DNA from: Rhodocyclaceae bacterium
GTDB taxonomy: Bacteria > Pseudomonadota > Gammaproteobacteria > Burkholderiales > Rhodocyclaceae
Reading direction: 5' to 3'
Length of the DNA: 19,470 bases
Assembly: GCA_013821865.1 (NCBI GenBank)
Contig: PNJM01000011.1
Coordinates: forward strand, 1 to 19,470
A program made the translations under genes and the position numbers. Under the pieces are notes generated by a model. That model saw only the letters and a list, made by a program, of their open reading frames with translations, did no database searches and was not told the DNA's origin. Shown here piece by piece: positions 1 to 9,400 of this stretch (positions are counted from its first letter, which is position 1; the number at the start of each line of letters is the position of its first letter).

Positions 1-743
1 CGGATGCCTCGGCGATTCGCACCTCGGCCGTCCGCGATGGCAACGAGTGGGTGCTCAACGGCGTCAAGCAGTTCATCACCTCGGGCAAGAACGCCCAGGT
101 CGCCATCGTCTTCGCCGTCACCGACAAGGCGGCCGGCAAGAAGGGCATCTCCGCCTTCATCGTGCCGACCGACGCGCCGGGCTACATCGTCGCCCGCGTC
201 GAGGAGAAGCTGGGCCAGCACGCCTCCGACACGGCGCAGATCCTGCTGGAAAACTGCCGCATCCCGGCGCAGAATCTATTGGGCGCGGAAGGCGGGGGCT
301 ACCGCATCGCGCTGTCGAACCTCGAAGCCGGCCGCATCGGCATCGCCGCCCAGTCGGTCGGCATGGCGCGCGCCGCGTTCGAGGCGGCGCTGAAGTACGC
401 GCAGGAGCGCGAGTCCTTCGGCAAGCCCATCATCGAGCACCAGGCGGTGAACTTCCGCCTCGCCGACATGGCGACGCAGATCGAGGTGGCGCGGCAGATG
501 GTGCTGCACGCCGCCAGCCTGCGCGACGCGGGACGGCCCTGCCTGAAGGAGGCATCGATGGCCAAGCTGTTCGCCTCCGAGATGGCGGAGAAGGTATGCT
601 CGGACGCCATCCAGATCCACGGCGGCTACGGCTACGTGGCGGATTTCCCGGTGGAGCGCATTTACCGCGACGTGCGCGTGACGCAGATCTACGAGGGCGC
701 TTCGGACATCCAGCGTCTCGTCATCGGCCGAGCGTTGATATAG
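1..743 (+). CDS. Acyl-CoA dehydrogenase, 5'-truncated by window edge
   Basis: This is the C-terminal 247 or so codons of an FAD-dependent acyl-CoA dehydrogenase; the first full codon is at position 3 and the stop is TAG 741-743. The family is usually near 380 residues, so roughly the first third lies outside the window. Visible landmarks are the middle beta-domain ([17 protein letters not shown]), the RESFGKPI segment that contacts FAD, the IQIHGGYGY segment and the closing motif [15 protein letters not shown]. The Glu in YEG occupies the catalytic-base position of short/medium-chain enzymes. Isovaleryl-CoA dehydrogenases carry their base elsewhere and usually have YEIGAGTSE-type sequence here. 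I therefore infer a short- or branched-chain acyl-CoA dehydrogenase feeding the downstream leucine pathway rather than a typical LiuA. The gene lies in the same direction as the liu genes, but a repeat and a DUF559 gene separate it from them. Confidence 0.93.
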   Translation, partial: DASAIRTSAVRDGNEWVLNGVKQFITSGKNAQVAIVFAVTDKAAGKKGISAFIVPTDAPGYIVARVEEKLGQHASDTAQILLENCRIPAQNLLGAEGGGYRIALSNLEAGRIGIAAQSVGMARAAFEAALKYAQERESFGKPIIEHQAVNFRLADMATQIEVARQMVLHAASLRDAGRPCLKEASMAKLFASEMAEKVCSDAIQIHGGYGYVADFPVERIYRDVRVTQIYEGASDIQRLVIGRALI

Positions 744-745
744 GC

Positions 746-782
746 AATTCCCCCCTTTGCAAAAGGGGGGCAGGGGGGGTTT
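746..782 (-). repeat. C-tract/G-tract hairpin repeat, copy 1
   Basis: An inverted repeat of six C plus TTT (750-758) against AAA plus six G (762-770) is followed by a seven-G run and TTT. Read on the minus strand, it has the same order as copies 2 and 3: AAA-type lead, C-run, short spacer, C-run, TTTT, AAA, G-run. It begins three bases after the acyl-CoA dehydrogenase stop codon and ends just upstream of the DUF559 ribosome-binding site. It lies in opposite orientation to the copies on the other side of that gene, so the pair forms an inverted repeat around DUF559. Confidence 0.85.
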
Positions 783-807
783 CTACGGCGGTTGAAAGGA
801 GACAGCG

Positions 808-1248
808 TTGTTACGTTACCGCAGCGACCTGAAACAAACCGCCAGAAAACTGCGTTCCGACATGACCGACGCGGAACGGCTGTTGTGGTCTCGCCTGCGA
901 GGCAAGCAGATTCTCGGCGTACAGTTCTACCGACAGAAACCGATTGGCCCTTATGTCGTGGATTTTCATGCGCCGGCTGCGAAGCTTGTCGTCGAAGTGG
1001 ACGGTTCGCAGCATTTCAAGGAGGCAGGGCAGTTGAGGGATCGGAAGCGGGACGCCTATCTCGAATCGCAGGGCCAGCACGTCCTGCGATTCGATAATCT
1101 GCAAGCGATGAAGGAAACCGAAGCCGTGCTTGAAACGATTCATGGGGTGGTTGGGGCGCGGCTTAAATCCCCCCCGGCCCCCCTTTTACAAAGGGGGGGG
1201 ACAGCCCCCCATCCCCCGGCCCCCCTTTTACGAAGGGGGGAGCCATGA
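808..1248 (+). CDS. DUF559 endonuclease-domain protein with repeat-encoded C-terminal tail
   Basis: A DUF559 protein of 146 residues, related in fold to the very-short-patch-repair (Vsr) endonucleases; its cellular role is not established. The TTG start at 808 is chosen because AAAGGAGA (795-802) is correctly spaced and the family N-terminus ([20 protein letters not shown]) follows at once. Recognisable family segments are [20 protein letters not shown] and VVEVDGSQH (E63, D65, H69), the likely metal-binding region, then HVLRFDN. The normal domain ends near residue 116. Residues from about 119 to 146 ([22 protein letters not shown]) are read out of two repeat copies and are probably not part of the ancestral protein. 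The stop codon overlaps the next gene's ATG (ATGA, 1245-1248). The gene breaks an otherwise continuous catabolic operon and has no evident link to it. Confidence 0.88.
   Translation: MLRYRSDLKQTARKLRSDMTDAERLLWSRLRGKQILGVQFYRQKPIGPYVVDFHAPAAKLVVEVDGSQHFKEAGQLRDRKRDAYLESQGQHVLRFDNLQAMKETEAVLETIHGVVGARLKSPPAPLLQRGGTAPHPPAPLLRRGEP
1163..1200 (+). repeat. C-tract/G-tract hairpin repeat, copy 2
   Basis: TTAAAT, a seven-C run, GG, a six-C run, TTTT, ACA, AA and an eight-G run, so the second C-run with TTT can pair with AAA plus the G-run. It matches copy 1 in inverted orientation and lies in the 3' end of the DUF559 reading frame, encoding the [13 protein letters not shown] part of its tail. Confidence 0.85.
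1205..1243 (+). repeat. C-tract/G-tract hairpin repeat, copy 3
   Basis: A second, tandem copy directly after copy 2, in the same orientation: C-run, AT, C-run, GG, C-run, TTTTA, CGAA, G-run. It encodes the last residues of DUF559. Its closing AAGGGG (1233-1238) lies six bases before the ATG of the next gene, so the repeat appears to supply that gene's Shine-Dalgarno sequence. Confidence 0.83.
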
Positions 1249-1847
1249 GCGAGCCGATCGAGTTCTACTTCGACTTTTCCTCGCCCTACTCGTACCTGGC
1301 GTCGGAGCTGATCGACGACCTGGCGGCGAAATACGGCCGCCAGGTGAAATGGCGGCCGATGCTGCTCGGCGCGGCGTTCCAGAAGACCGGTTCGCCGCTC
1401 CTGGTCAACGTGCCTCTCAAGGGCGAATATTCGATGCGCGACTTCTCGCGCTCGGCGCGCTACTACGGCGTGCCGTTCAAGTTTCCGCCGAAGTTTCCGA
1501 TGGCGACCCTGTCGGCCGCCCGCGCCTACTACTGGCTGCACGAGCAGGATTGCCGGAAGGCGCGCGAATTCGCCCGCGCCGTGTTCCGGGCCTACTGGGT
1601 AGACGGGCGCGACATCTCGGACGCGGGAATCGTGCTCGACATCGCCGCTTCGCTCGGCATCGACCGCAACGCCCTGTCCGAGGGCATCGCCACGCCGGCG
1701 GTGAAGGAAAGGCTGCGGGCGGAGACCGACGGCGCCATCGCCAAGGGCATGTTCGGCGCACCCTATATCATTGCCGACGGCGAGCCCTTCTGGGGCGCCG
1801 ACCGGCTGCCGCAAATCGAGAAGTGGCTCGCTACCGGCGGGTTCTGA
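1245..1847 (+). CDS. 2-hydroxychromene-2-carboxylate isomerase family protein (DsbA/kappa-GST fold), paralogue 1
   Basis: A 200-residue protein of the DsbA-like thioredoxin fold, in the family named for NahD. NahD is a glutathione-dependent isomerase of naphthalene breakdown. The N-terminus [13 protein letters not shown] carries the Ser-Pro that in NahD/kappa-GST enzymes activates glutathione. The C-terminal [21 protein letters not shown] is the other family signature, including the cis-Pro. Nothing in the window suggests naphthalene degradation, so the real substrate is unknown. A glutathione-dependent isomerase or thiol-transfer step on a CoA or hydroxy-acid intermediate is possible. The start overlaps the DUF559 stop, and the upstream AAGGGG lies within repeat copy 3. 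The gene ends eight bases before liuB, and a second family member lies at 7824-8462. Confidence 0.88.
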   Translation: MSEPIEFYFDFSSPYSYLASELIDDLAAKYGRQVKWRPMLLGAAFQKTGSPLLVNVPLKGEYSMRDFSRSARYYGVPFKFPPKFPMATLSAARAYYWLHEQDCRKAREFARAVFRAYWVDGRDISDAGIVLDIAASLGIDRNALSEGIATPAVKERLRAETDGAIAKGMFGAPYIIADGEPFWGADRLPQIEKWLATGGF

Positions 1848-1855
1848 AAACAGCC

Positions 1856-3463
<1,608 letters not shown>

Positions 3464-3473
3464 AGGAGAAGAA

Positions 3474-4265
3474 ATGTCTGAAACGATACTGAGCGAAATC
3501 GACAACGGCATCGGCATCATCACGCTGAACCGCCCCGAGCGGCACAACGCCTTCGACGACGTGCTCATCCAGGAGCTGTCGGCGGCGCTGGCCGACATGA
3601 ATGGCAACCCGGCCGTGCGCGTGGTGGTGCTCTCCAGCACGGGCAAGAGTTTCTGCGCCGGCGCCGACCTCAACTGGATGAAGCGCGCCGCCGGCTACGG
3701 GCCCGAGGAGAGCCGGCGCGATGCCGCCGGCTTGGCCGGTCTCCTGCGCACGCTGAACGAGATGCGCAAGCCGACCATCGCCCGCGTGCAGGGGCCGGCC
3801 TACGGCGGCGGCGTCGGGCTCGTCGCCGCCTGCGACATCGCCATCGCCGCCTTCGATGCGCAGTTCGCCCTGACCGAGGTGAAGCTCGGCATCATCCCGG
3901 CGGTGATCAGCCCCTACGTCATCACCGCCATCGGCGAGCGCAAGGCGCGCCGCTACATGCTCACGGCCGAGCGCTTCTCCGCGGCCGAGGCCTACCGCAT
4001 CGGCCTGGTGCACGAAATCGTGCCGGGCCAGGAGGAACTCGACGAGGCGGTGGGCGAGATCGTGGACGCCCTGCTCGACAACAGTCCCGCGGCGATCGGG
4101 GCGTGCAAGGACCTGATCAAGGCCGTCGCCGGCCGTCCCGTCACCGACGAAGTTGTCGCCGACACCGCGGCGCGCATCGTCCGCGCGCGCGCTTCCGACG
4201 ACGGCAGGGAAGGCATGGCGGCTTTCCTCGAAAAACGCAAGCCGCGCTGGGTTGCGAAGCCATAA
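3474..4265 (+). CDS. liuC: Methylglutaconyl-CoA hydratase (crotonase family)
   Basis: A 263-residue crotonase-fold hydratase that adds water to 3-methylglutaconyl-CoA to give HMG-CoA. ATG 3474 has GAGGAG (3463-3468) at good spacing, overlapping the end of liuB. The oxyanion-hole segments are FCAGADLNWM (about residues 60-69) and GPAYGGGVGLVAACD (107-121). The catalytic acid/base Glu135 lies in LTEVKLGIIPAVISPYV. The second Glu of classical crotonase is Gly115 here. As I recall, Pseudomonas LiuC has Gly at the same place, together with the same APAVISPFV and GERAARRYALTAERF wording, which favours LiuC over a general enoyl-CoA hydratase. The gene sits between the two carboxylase subunit genes, a common liu arrangement, with a one-base gap to liuD. 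Confidence 0.94.
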   Translation: MSETILSEIDNGIGIITLNRPERHNAFDDVLIQELSAALADMNGNPAVRVVVLSSTGKSFCAGADLNWMKRAAGYGPEESRRDAAGLAGLLRTLNEMRKPTIARVQGPAYGGGVGLVAACDIAIAAFDAQFALTEVKLGIIPAVISPYVITAIGERKARRYMLTAERFSAAEAYRIGLVHEIVPGQEELDEAVGEIVDALLDNSPAAIGACKDLIKAVAGRPVTDEVVADTAARIVRARASDDGREGMAAFLEKRKPRWVAKP

Positions 4266-4266
4266 C

Positions 4267-6279
4267 ATGTTCTCAAAGATCCTCATTGCCAACCGCGGTG
4301 AAATAGCCTGCAGGGTGATTAAAACGGCGCGGCGCCTCGGCATCCGCACCGTCGCCGTCTATTCCGAGGCCGATGCCGGCGCGCGCCACGTGCGCCTGGC
4401 GGACGAAGCCGTGCTGATCGGCCCTGCGGCGGCGCGCGAGAGCTACCTCGCCGCCGAGCGCATCCTGGAGGCGGCGAAGAAGACCGGCGCCCAGGCCGTG
4501 CATCCCGGCTACGGCTTCCTCTCCGAGAACGACGGGTTCGCCGAGGCCTGCGCGGCAGCCGGCATCGCCTTCATCGGCCCGCCGGCTGCCGCCATCCGCG
4601 CCATGGGTTCCAAGTCCGCCGCCAAGTCGCTCATGGAGAAGGCCGGCGTGCCGCTGGTGCCCGGCTACCACGGCGACAACCAGGACGCCGCCTTCCTGCA
4701 GAAGGAGGCCGACCGCATCGGCTACCCGGTATTGATCAAGGCCAGCGCGGGCGGCGGCGGCAAGGGCATGCGCATCGTCGAGCAGGCGGCCGACTTCGCC
4801 GCCGCGCTCGCCTCCTGCAAGCGCGAGGCGGCGTCCAGCTTCGGTGACGACAAGGTGCTGATCGAGAAGTACCTGGTACGCCCGCGCCACATCGAGATCC
4901 AGGTGTTCGGCGACAGCCGCGGCGATTGCGTCTATCTCTTCGAGCGCGACTGCTCGGTGCAGCGCCGCCACCAGAAAGTGCTGGAAGAGGCGCCCGCACC
5001 CGGCATGCCGCCGGAGCGCCGCGCCGCCATGGGCAAGGCCGCGGTCGATGCGGCCAAGGCCGTCGGCTATGTCGGCGCCGGGACGGTGGAGTTCATTGCC
5101 GAGCAGGACGGCCGCTTTTACTTCATGGAAATGAACACCCGCCTGCAGGTCGAGCATCCAGTCACCGAGATGATCACCGGCCTCGATCTGGTCGAGTGGC
5201 AGCTGCGCGTCGCCGCGGGCGAGCCGTTGCCGCTGGCGCAGGAACAACTCGCCATCCGCGGCCATGCCATCGAGGCGCGCATCTACGCCGAGGATCCCAG
5301 CAAGGGCTTCCTGCCTTCCACCGGCAAATTGATCCATCTGGCTCCACCGCCCGAATCGCTCAACGTGCGCATCGACACCGGCGTCGAAGAGGGCGACGAG
5401 ATCACGCCGCACTACGACCCGATGATCGCCAAGCTGATCGTCTGGGACGGAAGCCACGAAAATGCGCGCGAACGCGCCTGCGCGCGCCTGCTGCAGGCGC
5501 TGGCGCAGTACCGCGTGGTGGGCGTAAATAGCAACGTCGACTTCCTCTCGCGCCTGGTGGCCTGCCCGGCCTTTGCCAATGCGGATCTCGACACCAGCCT
5601 GATCGAGCGCGAGAAGCGGTTCCTCTTCCCCGAGGACACGCGCGCGCCGTCCGATGTCTTCCTCGTCGCCGCGCTGGCCGAGCTGCTGCGTGAGGGGGAA
5701 ACTGCGAGCACTGCCGCGGCGAGCGATACCGATCCGCATTCGCCCTGGCATCTGCGCGACGGCTGGCGGCTGAATTCCTCCTTCCGTCGTCAGCTCGTTT
5801 TCCGCTTCGGCGAAACCGAGAAGACCGTCTCGGTCGGCTATGCGCAAGGCGGCTTCGAACTGGGTCTGGACGGCATCGTGACACTGGCCCGCGGCGAGCG
5901 CATCGGCAACAGCATGTTGCGTGCGGAGCTGGGCGGTACGCGGTTGCCGGCCACGGTGATTGCCGCCGGCGAGAAGCGCCACGTCTTCCTGCACGGCCGT
6001 GCCTGGCAGTTCGCCTGCGTCGATCCGCTCTACCATGCCGGCGAGGGTGCCGGCGAGGCGGGCGGCTTGGCCGCCCCCATGCCCGGCAAGGTGATCGCGC
6101 TGCTCGCCCAAGTCGGAGCCGAGGTGGAGAAGGGCGCACCCCTGCTGATTCTCGAAGCGATGAAGATGGAACACACCATCGCTTCGCCGGCCAAAGGCAG
6201 GCTCAAGGCCTTCCGCTTCAACGTCGGCGACTCGGTCAGCGAGGGCGCCGAGCTGGTGGACTTCGAGCCCGAAGCATGA
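4267..6279 (+). CDS. liuD: Methylcrotonyl-CoA carboxylase alpha subunit (biotin carboxylase + biotin carrier)
   Basis: A 670-residue biotin-containing subunit that carboxylates its own biotin with ATP and bicarbonate and passes the carboxyl group to LiuB. The biotin carboxylase domain (about 1-450) starts with [17 protein letters not shown]. It has the ATP-grasp glycine loop (K158, GGGGKG at about 162-167), the [12 protein letters not shown] segment (226-237), and E288, N290, R292 and E296 in [13 protein letters not shown]. The C-terminal biotinyl domain has EAMKMEH with acceptor Lys633. The linker of about 450-590 is the subunit-contact region typical of MCC/PCC alpha chains. Its assignment to methylcrotonyl-CoA rests on the neighbouring liuB, liuC and liuE. 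ATG 4267 follows the liuC stop by one base. The stop overlaps the liuE start (ATGA, 6276-6279). Confidence 0.96.
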   Translation: MFSKILIANRGEIACRVIKTARRLGIRTVAVYSEADAGARHVRLADEAVLIGPAAARESYLAAERILEAAKKTGAQAVHPGYGFLSENDGFAEACAAAGIAFIGPPAAAIRAMGSKSAAKSLMEKAGVPLVPGYHGDNQDAAFLQKEADRIGYPVLIKASAGGGGKGMRIVEQAADFAAALASCKREAASSFGDDKVLIEKYLVRPRHIEIQVFGDSRGDCVYLFERDCSVQRRHQKVLEEAPAPGMPPERRAAMGKAAVDAAKAVGYVGAGTVEFIAEQDGRFYFMEMNTRLQVEHPVTEMITGLDLVEWQLRVAAGEPLPLAQEQLAIRGHAIEARIYAEDPSKGFLPSTGKLIHLAPPPESLNVRIDTGVEEGDEITPHYDPMIAKLIVWDGSHENARERACARLLQALAQYRVVGVNSNVDFLSRLVACPAFANADLDTSLIEREKRFLFPEDTRAPSDVFLVAALAELLREGETASTAAASDTDPHSPWHLRDGWRLNSSFRRQLVFRFGETEKTVSVGYAQGGFELGLDGIVTLARGERIGNSMLRAELGGTRLPATVIAAGEKRHVFLHGRAWQFACVDPLYHAGEGAGEAGGLAAPMPGKVIALLAQVGAEVEKGAPLLILEAMKMEHTIASPAKGRLKAFRFNVGDSVSEGAELVDFEPEA

Positions 6280-7187
6280 CTCTCCCGCGCAAGGTGAAAA
6301 TCGTCGAAGTCGGCCCGCGCGACGGCCTGCAGAACGAAAAGCAGGTCGTGCCGGCCGCCGTGAAGATCGAACTGATCGAGCGCCTCGGCGCGGCGGGCCT
6401 GCGTGCCATCGAGGCCACGGCCTTCGTTTCTCCCAAGTGGGTGCCGCAGATGGGCGACAACGCGGAGGTGATGGCCGGCATCAAACGGCGCTCAGGCGTG
6501 AGCTATCCCGCCCTGGTGCCGAACCTGAAGGGCTTCGAGCAGGCGCTGGCGGCGGGCGTCGAAGAGGTGGCGGTGTTCGGCGCGGCCTCCGAAGCCTTCT
6601 CGCAGAAGAACACCAACTGCTCCGTCGCCGAATCGCTCGAACGCTTCCGCCCCGTCGTGGATGCGGCGCGACGGAACAACATCCGCGTGCGCGGCTACGT
6701 CTCCTGCGTGCTGGGCTGTCCCTACCAGGGCGAGGTGGCGCCGGAGGCGGTGGCCGGCGTGGCGCAGGCGCTCGCCGACATGGGCTGCTACGAGATCTCG
6801 CTGGGCGATACCATCGGCGTCGGCACGCCGGGCAGGACGCGGCGCATGCTTGACGCGGTCATGCGGCGCGTGCCCGTGGAAAGACTGGCCGGCCACTACC
6901 ACGACACCTATGGCCAGGCGCTCGCCAACATCTACGCCTCGCTCGAGATGGGCGTTGCCGTGTTCGACGCCTCGGTGGCCGGCCTCGGCGGTTGCCCCTA
7001 CGCGGCCGGCGCTTCCGGCAATGTGGCGACCGAGGACGTGGTGTACCTCATGAACGGCCTCGGCATCGAAACCGGCATCGATCTCGACCGGCTGGTCGAG
7101 GCGGGCGCGTACATCTGCGCCGAACTCGGCCGCGAGCCGGCCTCGAAAGTCGCGCGGGCCTTGATGGCGAAAAAGCGAAAGCAATGA
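6276..7187 (+). CDS. liuE: Hydroxymethylglutaryl-CoA lyase
   Basis: A 303-residue HMG-CoA lyase (TIM barrel, divalent metal) that cleaves HMG-CoA into acetyl-CoA and acetoacetate, the last step of leucine catabolism. The active-site set is visible: R15 and D16 in [10 protein letters not shown], metal ligands H207 and H209 in [14 protein letters not shown], and the mobile catalytic Cys240 in [11 protein letters not shown], followed by [14 protein letters not shown]. The length matches bacterial enzymes (about 300), and there is no mitochondrial-type leader. Both ends overlap neighbours as ATGA (6276-6279 and 7184-7187), so translation is coupled to liuD and to the thioesterase. Confidence 0.97.
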   Translation: MTLPRKVKIVEVGPRDGLQNEKQVVPAAVKIELIERLGAAGLRAIEATAFVSPKWVPQMGDNAEVMAGIKRRSGVSYPALVPNLKGFEQALAAGVEEVAVFGAASEAFSQKNTNCSVAESLERFRPVVDAARRNNIRVRGYVSCVLGCPYQGEVAPEAVAGVAQALADMGCYEISLGDTIGVGTPGRTRRMLDAVMRRVPVERLAGHYHDTYGQALANIYASLEMGVAVFDASVAGLGGCPYAAGASGNVATEDVVYLMNGLGIETGIDLDRLVEAGAYICAELGREPASKVARALMAKKRKQ

Positions 7188-7612
7188 AAGAAGGCCTGCA
7201 CCCCGGACTCGAGCACGAGATGCGCTACACGGTGCCGCTCAACAAGACGGTGCCCTGCCTCTATCCCGAGAGCCCGTCCTTCCAGGACATGCCGCATGTC
7301 TTCGCTACCGGCTTCATGGTCGGCCTGCTCGAGTGGTGCTGCCTGGAACTGGTCAAACCCTACCTCGACTGGCCGCGCGAGCAGACCGTCGGCACGCATG
7401 TCGACTTCTCCCACATCGCCGCCACGCCGCCGGGGCTCACGATCACCGTCAAGGCCCGCCTCGAAGAGGCGGACGGACAGCGGCTGATATTCTCCGTCTG
7501 GGCGCATGACGGCGTCGACCTCATCAGCACCGGCCGCCACGAGCGTTACGTCATCGATGTCGCCAAGTTCAATATGCGCATGGCGGACAAGCGGGGGCAG
7601 GGGCAGCCATGA
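7184..7612 (+). CDS. FlK-like hot-dog acyl-CoA thioesterase
   Basis: A 142-residue single-domain hot-dog protein that resembles, along its full length, fluoroacetyl-CoA thioesterase FlK of Streptomyces cattleya as I remember that sequence. Shared stretches are [33 protein letters not shown] and the AHDGVD...H.ERYVI end. The FlK triad Thr42, Glu50 and His76 corresponds to T42, E50 and H77 here. The FlK lid residue Phe33 is kept (F33), but Phe36 is Met36, so fluoroacetyl selectivity should not be assumed. The likely role is hydrolysis of a short acyl-CoA in or leaking from the leucine pathway, for CoA recycling or detoxification; this is inferred from position. The frame is open upstream of the ATG, but homology starts at 7184. 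Both ends overlap neighbours as ATGA. Confidence 0.9.
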   Translation: MKEGLHPGLEHEMRYTVPLNKTVPCLYPESPSFQDMPHVFATGFMVGLLEWCCLELVKPYLDWPREQTVGTHVDFSHIAATPPGLTITVKARLEEADGQRLIFSVWAHDGVDLISTGRHERYVIDVAKFNMRMADKRGQGQP

Positions 7613-7827
7613 AGCCGATGCCTTCGCCCTGCGTGAACATCTGCCGCATGGACCCGGCGAGCGGATTGTGCGAGGGCTGCTTCCGCACGCTGGAAGAGAT
7701 CGCCGCCTGGTCGGCCGCCACCAATGTCCAGAAGCGCCTCATCCTCGCCGCCATCGCGCAGCGCCGCGCTTTCCCTCCCCCTTTGGAAAAGGGGGAACGA
7801 GGGGGATTTAACGGCCGCAAACCATGA
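7609..7827 (+). CDS. DUF1289 domain protein, C-terminus rewritten by a repeat
   Basis: A 72-residue DUF1289 protein. The family has a short cysteine cluster presumed to bind zinc or iron, and its function is unknown. The signature is SPCVNICRMDPASGLCEGCFRTLEEIAAW (about residues 6-34), with Cys in a CxxxC...CxxC arrangement. The remaining conserved part ends near residue 54 (RRAF). The last 18 or so residues (PPPLEKGERGGFNGRKP) are encoded by repeat copy 4, so this tail is probably not functional. ATG 7609 overlaps the thioesterase stop and the TGA at 7825-7827 overlaps the next ATG. The repeat therefore entered without breaking translational coupling. Confidence 0.9.
   Translation: MKPMPSPCVNICRMDPASGLCEGCFRTLEEIAAWSAATNVQKRLILAAIAQRRAFPPPLEKGERGGFNGRKP
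7771..7811 (-). repeat. C-tract/G-tract hairpin repeat, copy 4
   Basis: CCCCC TTT (7777-7784) can pair with AAA GGGGG (7788-7795) around a short centre, followed by AACGA, GGGGG and ATTTAA. Read on the minus strand this is TTAAAT, C-run, four-base spacer, C-run, TTTT, AAA, G-run, the same order as copy 2. It lies in the same orientation as copy 1, is slightly more diverged (five-base instead of six- to eight-base runs), and is contained in the 3' end of the DUF1289 gene. Confidence 0.82.
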
Positions 7828-8462
7828 AAACCGCCGACTGGTATTTCGACTTCATCTCCCCCTTCGCCTACCTGCAGTCCGAGGCGCTGGGCCGCTTCGA
7901 CGGCAGGCTCGCCGTCCGGCCGGTGCCGGTGCTCTTCGCCGGCCTGCTCAGGCACTGGGGCCAGAAGGGTCCGGCCGAGATGATGCCGAAGCGCCGCTTC
8001 ACCTACCGCCAGGTGCAATGGCTGGCGGAGAAGAACGGCATCCCGCTGCGCTTTCCGCCGCAGCACCCGTTCAACCCGGTGCGCGCTTTGCGCCTGGCTG
8101 TGGCGCTCGACGCCTCGCTCGACGCGATCCACGAAATCTTCCGTTTCATCTGGCGCGAGGGGCGCGACATCAACGCGCCGGAAGCGTGGGCCGAACTGGC
8201 GCGGCGACTGGACGTGGCTGACCTCGATGCGCGCTGCAATGCGCCCGAAGTCAAGGACCGGCTCAGGCAAAACGGCGAAGAGGCGCTTGCAGCGGGCGTC
8301 TTCGGCGTGCCGACGCTCGCCGTCGGCGGCGAATTGTTCTGGGGCTTCGACGCCGGCGACATGGCGCTGGACTACCTCGCCGACCCGGCGCGGTTCTCGC
8401 GCGGCGAGTATGCGCGGCTGGACGATCTGCCCGTCGGCGCCGCGCGCAAGGAAGCGCGATGA
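7824..8462 (+). CDS. 2-hydroxychromene-2-carboxylate isomerase family protein, paralogue 2
   Basis: A 212-residue DsbA-fold protein of the same family as the gene at 1245-1847. It has WYFDFISPFAYLQS at the N-terminus, with the Ser-Pro glutathione-activating position kept, and GVFGVPTLAVGGELFWGFDAGD near the C-terminus. The two copies differ throughout (for example FAGLLRHWGQKGPAEM here against the [10 protein letters not shown] region there), so they are old paralogues rather than a recent duplication. This one has a C-terminal extension of about 15 residues. Its substrate is unknown. The presence of two such proteins in one branched-chain acyl-CoA operon suggests a real step on a pathway intermediate. 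Both ends overlap neighbours as ATGA. Confidence 0.88.
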   Translation: MKTADWYFDFISPFAYLQSEALGRFDGRLAVRPVPVLFAGLLRHWGQKGPAEMMPKRRFTYRQVQWLAEKNGIPLRFPPQHPFNPVRALRLAVALDASLDAIHEIFRFIWREGRDINAPEAWAELARRLDVADLDARCNAPEVKDRLRQNGEEALAAGVFGVPTLAVGGELFWGFDAGDMALDYLADPARFSRGEYARLDDLPVGAARKEAR

Positions 8463-9373
8463 GTCTTTTGCCGCCGCAGATCCGCGTATTGGAACGCGGC
8501 TGGCTGTCCTCCAACAACATCGTCTTCCTCGAAGGGGCGGAAGCGACGCTGGTCGACTCCGGCTACCTGACCCACGCCGACCAGACGCTGGCGCTGATCG
8601 ACAACGCGCTGGAAGGGCGCCGGCTGACGCGCCTCATCAACACCCACTCGCACTCCGACCACATCGGCGGCAACGCCACGGTGCGCCGCGCGCATGGCTG
8701 CAGCATCAGCGTGCCCGAGGGCATGGCGCCGGCGGTGCGCGACTGGGACGAAGACGCCTTGCTGCTCACCTCCGCGCTTCAGCAGGCCGAGCCGTTTGCG
8801 TTCGACGCGACCATCGCCCCCGGCGACGAGTTGGAGATGGGCGGCCTGCACTGGCAGGCCCTTCACGTCCCCGGCCACGACAGGCATGCGCTGGCCTACT
8901 ACTCGCCGGCGGAGAAGATTCTCATTTCCGGCGACGCGCTGTGGCAGGACGGCTTCGGCGTCCTGTTCGCCGAGCTGCATGGCGACAACAGCGGGCTGCC
9001 GGCGCAGCGGCGCACGCTGGAAATGCTGGGCAAGCTGGAGGTGCGCGCGGTGATTCCCGGCCACGGCGCGCCCTTCGCCGACTTCGACGCGGCGATGAAG
9101 CGCGCCCTGCAGCGCCTCGCTGCCTTCGAGCAAAGCCCCGAGCGCATGGCCAAGAGCGCCATGAAGGCGCTGTTCACCTTCACTCTGCTGGAAAAGCGGC
9201 GCATGAAGCGCGCCGAGATCGGTGACTACTTCGGCAAGGTGGCCATTTTCCGCGACGTCTCGCGGCGCTTCTTCAACCGCGAGGCAGCCGACGTCGCCGC
9301 CCAGGTGATCGACGAACTGGTGAAGGCCGGCGTGCTGATGGAGCAGGACGGCGACATCGTCGCGCGGGGGTAG
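8459..9373 (+). CDS. Metallo-beta-lactamase-fold hydrolase with C-terminal winged-helix-like domain
   Basis: A 304-residue MBL-fold hydrolase. The metal-binding signature THSHSDH is at residues 62-68, the third ligand H140 is in [12 protein letters not shown], the bridging D159 is in ISGDALW, and H202 is in IPGHG. The last 80 or so residues ([15 protein letters not shown] to [11 protein letters not shown]) look like the small winged-helix region found in LACTB2-type members. The family contains thioester, lactone and phosphodiester hydrolases, and the substrate cannot be read from the sequence. As the last gene of the leucine operon, it could be a glutathione- or CoA-thioester hydrolase working with the DsbA-fold proteins; this is inference. 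It starts inside the previous gene's stop (ATGA, 8459-8462) and ends at TAG 9371-9373, with no clear terminator after it. Confidence 0.9.
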   Translation: MSLLPPQIRVLERGWLSSNNIVFLEGAEATLVDSGYLTHADQTLALIDNALEGRRLTRLINTHSHSDHIGGNATVRRAHGCSISVPEGMAPAVRDWDEDALLLTSALQQAEPFAFDATIAPGDELEMGGLHWQALHVPGHDRHALAYYSPAEKILISGDALWQDGFGVLFAELHGDNSGLPAQRRTLEMLGKLEVRAVIPGHGAPFADFDAAMKRALQRLAAFEQSPERMAKSAMKALFTFTLLEKRRMKRAEIGDYFGKVAIFRDVSRRFFNREAADVAAQVIDELVKAGVLMEQDGDIVARG

Positions 9374-9400
9374 GCAGTCGTCAGCAGGGCCCAGTGCTTC

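Noticed and set aside
750..782. Copy 1 hairpin as a Rho-independent terminator after the acyl-CoA dehydrogenase
   Set aside because: The stem is strong but is followed by a G-run and only three T. The same structure occurs inside reading frames elsewhere in the window, so it is better explained as a dispersed repeat. Partial attenuation cannot be excluded.
746..1243. Repeat copies as a CRISPR array
   Set aside because: Only four copies occur in mixed orientation with irregular distances and no similar-sized spacers. They are C/G-tract hairpins, and no cas gene is present.
1130..1855. In-frame upstream extension of liuB that would make a 777-residue fusion
   Set aside because: The stretch overlaps the DUF559 end and the isomerase gene in another frame, and its sequence is Arg/Ala shadow. 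LiuB homology and normal length begin at 1856.
4273..6174. 633-codon open frame on the minus strand opposite liuD
   Set aside because: Same shadow effect. The plus strand encodes a complete biotin carboxylase with all its motifs, and the antisense product has no recognisable domain.
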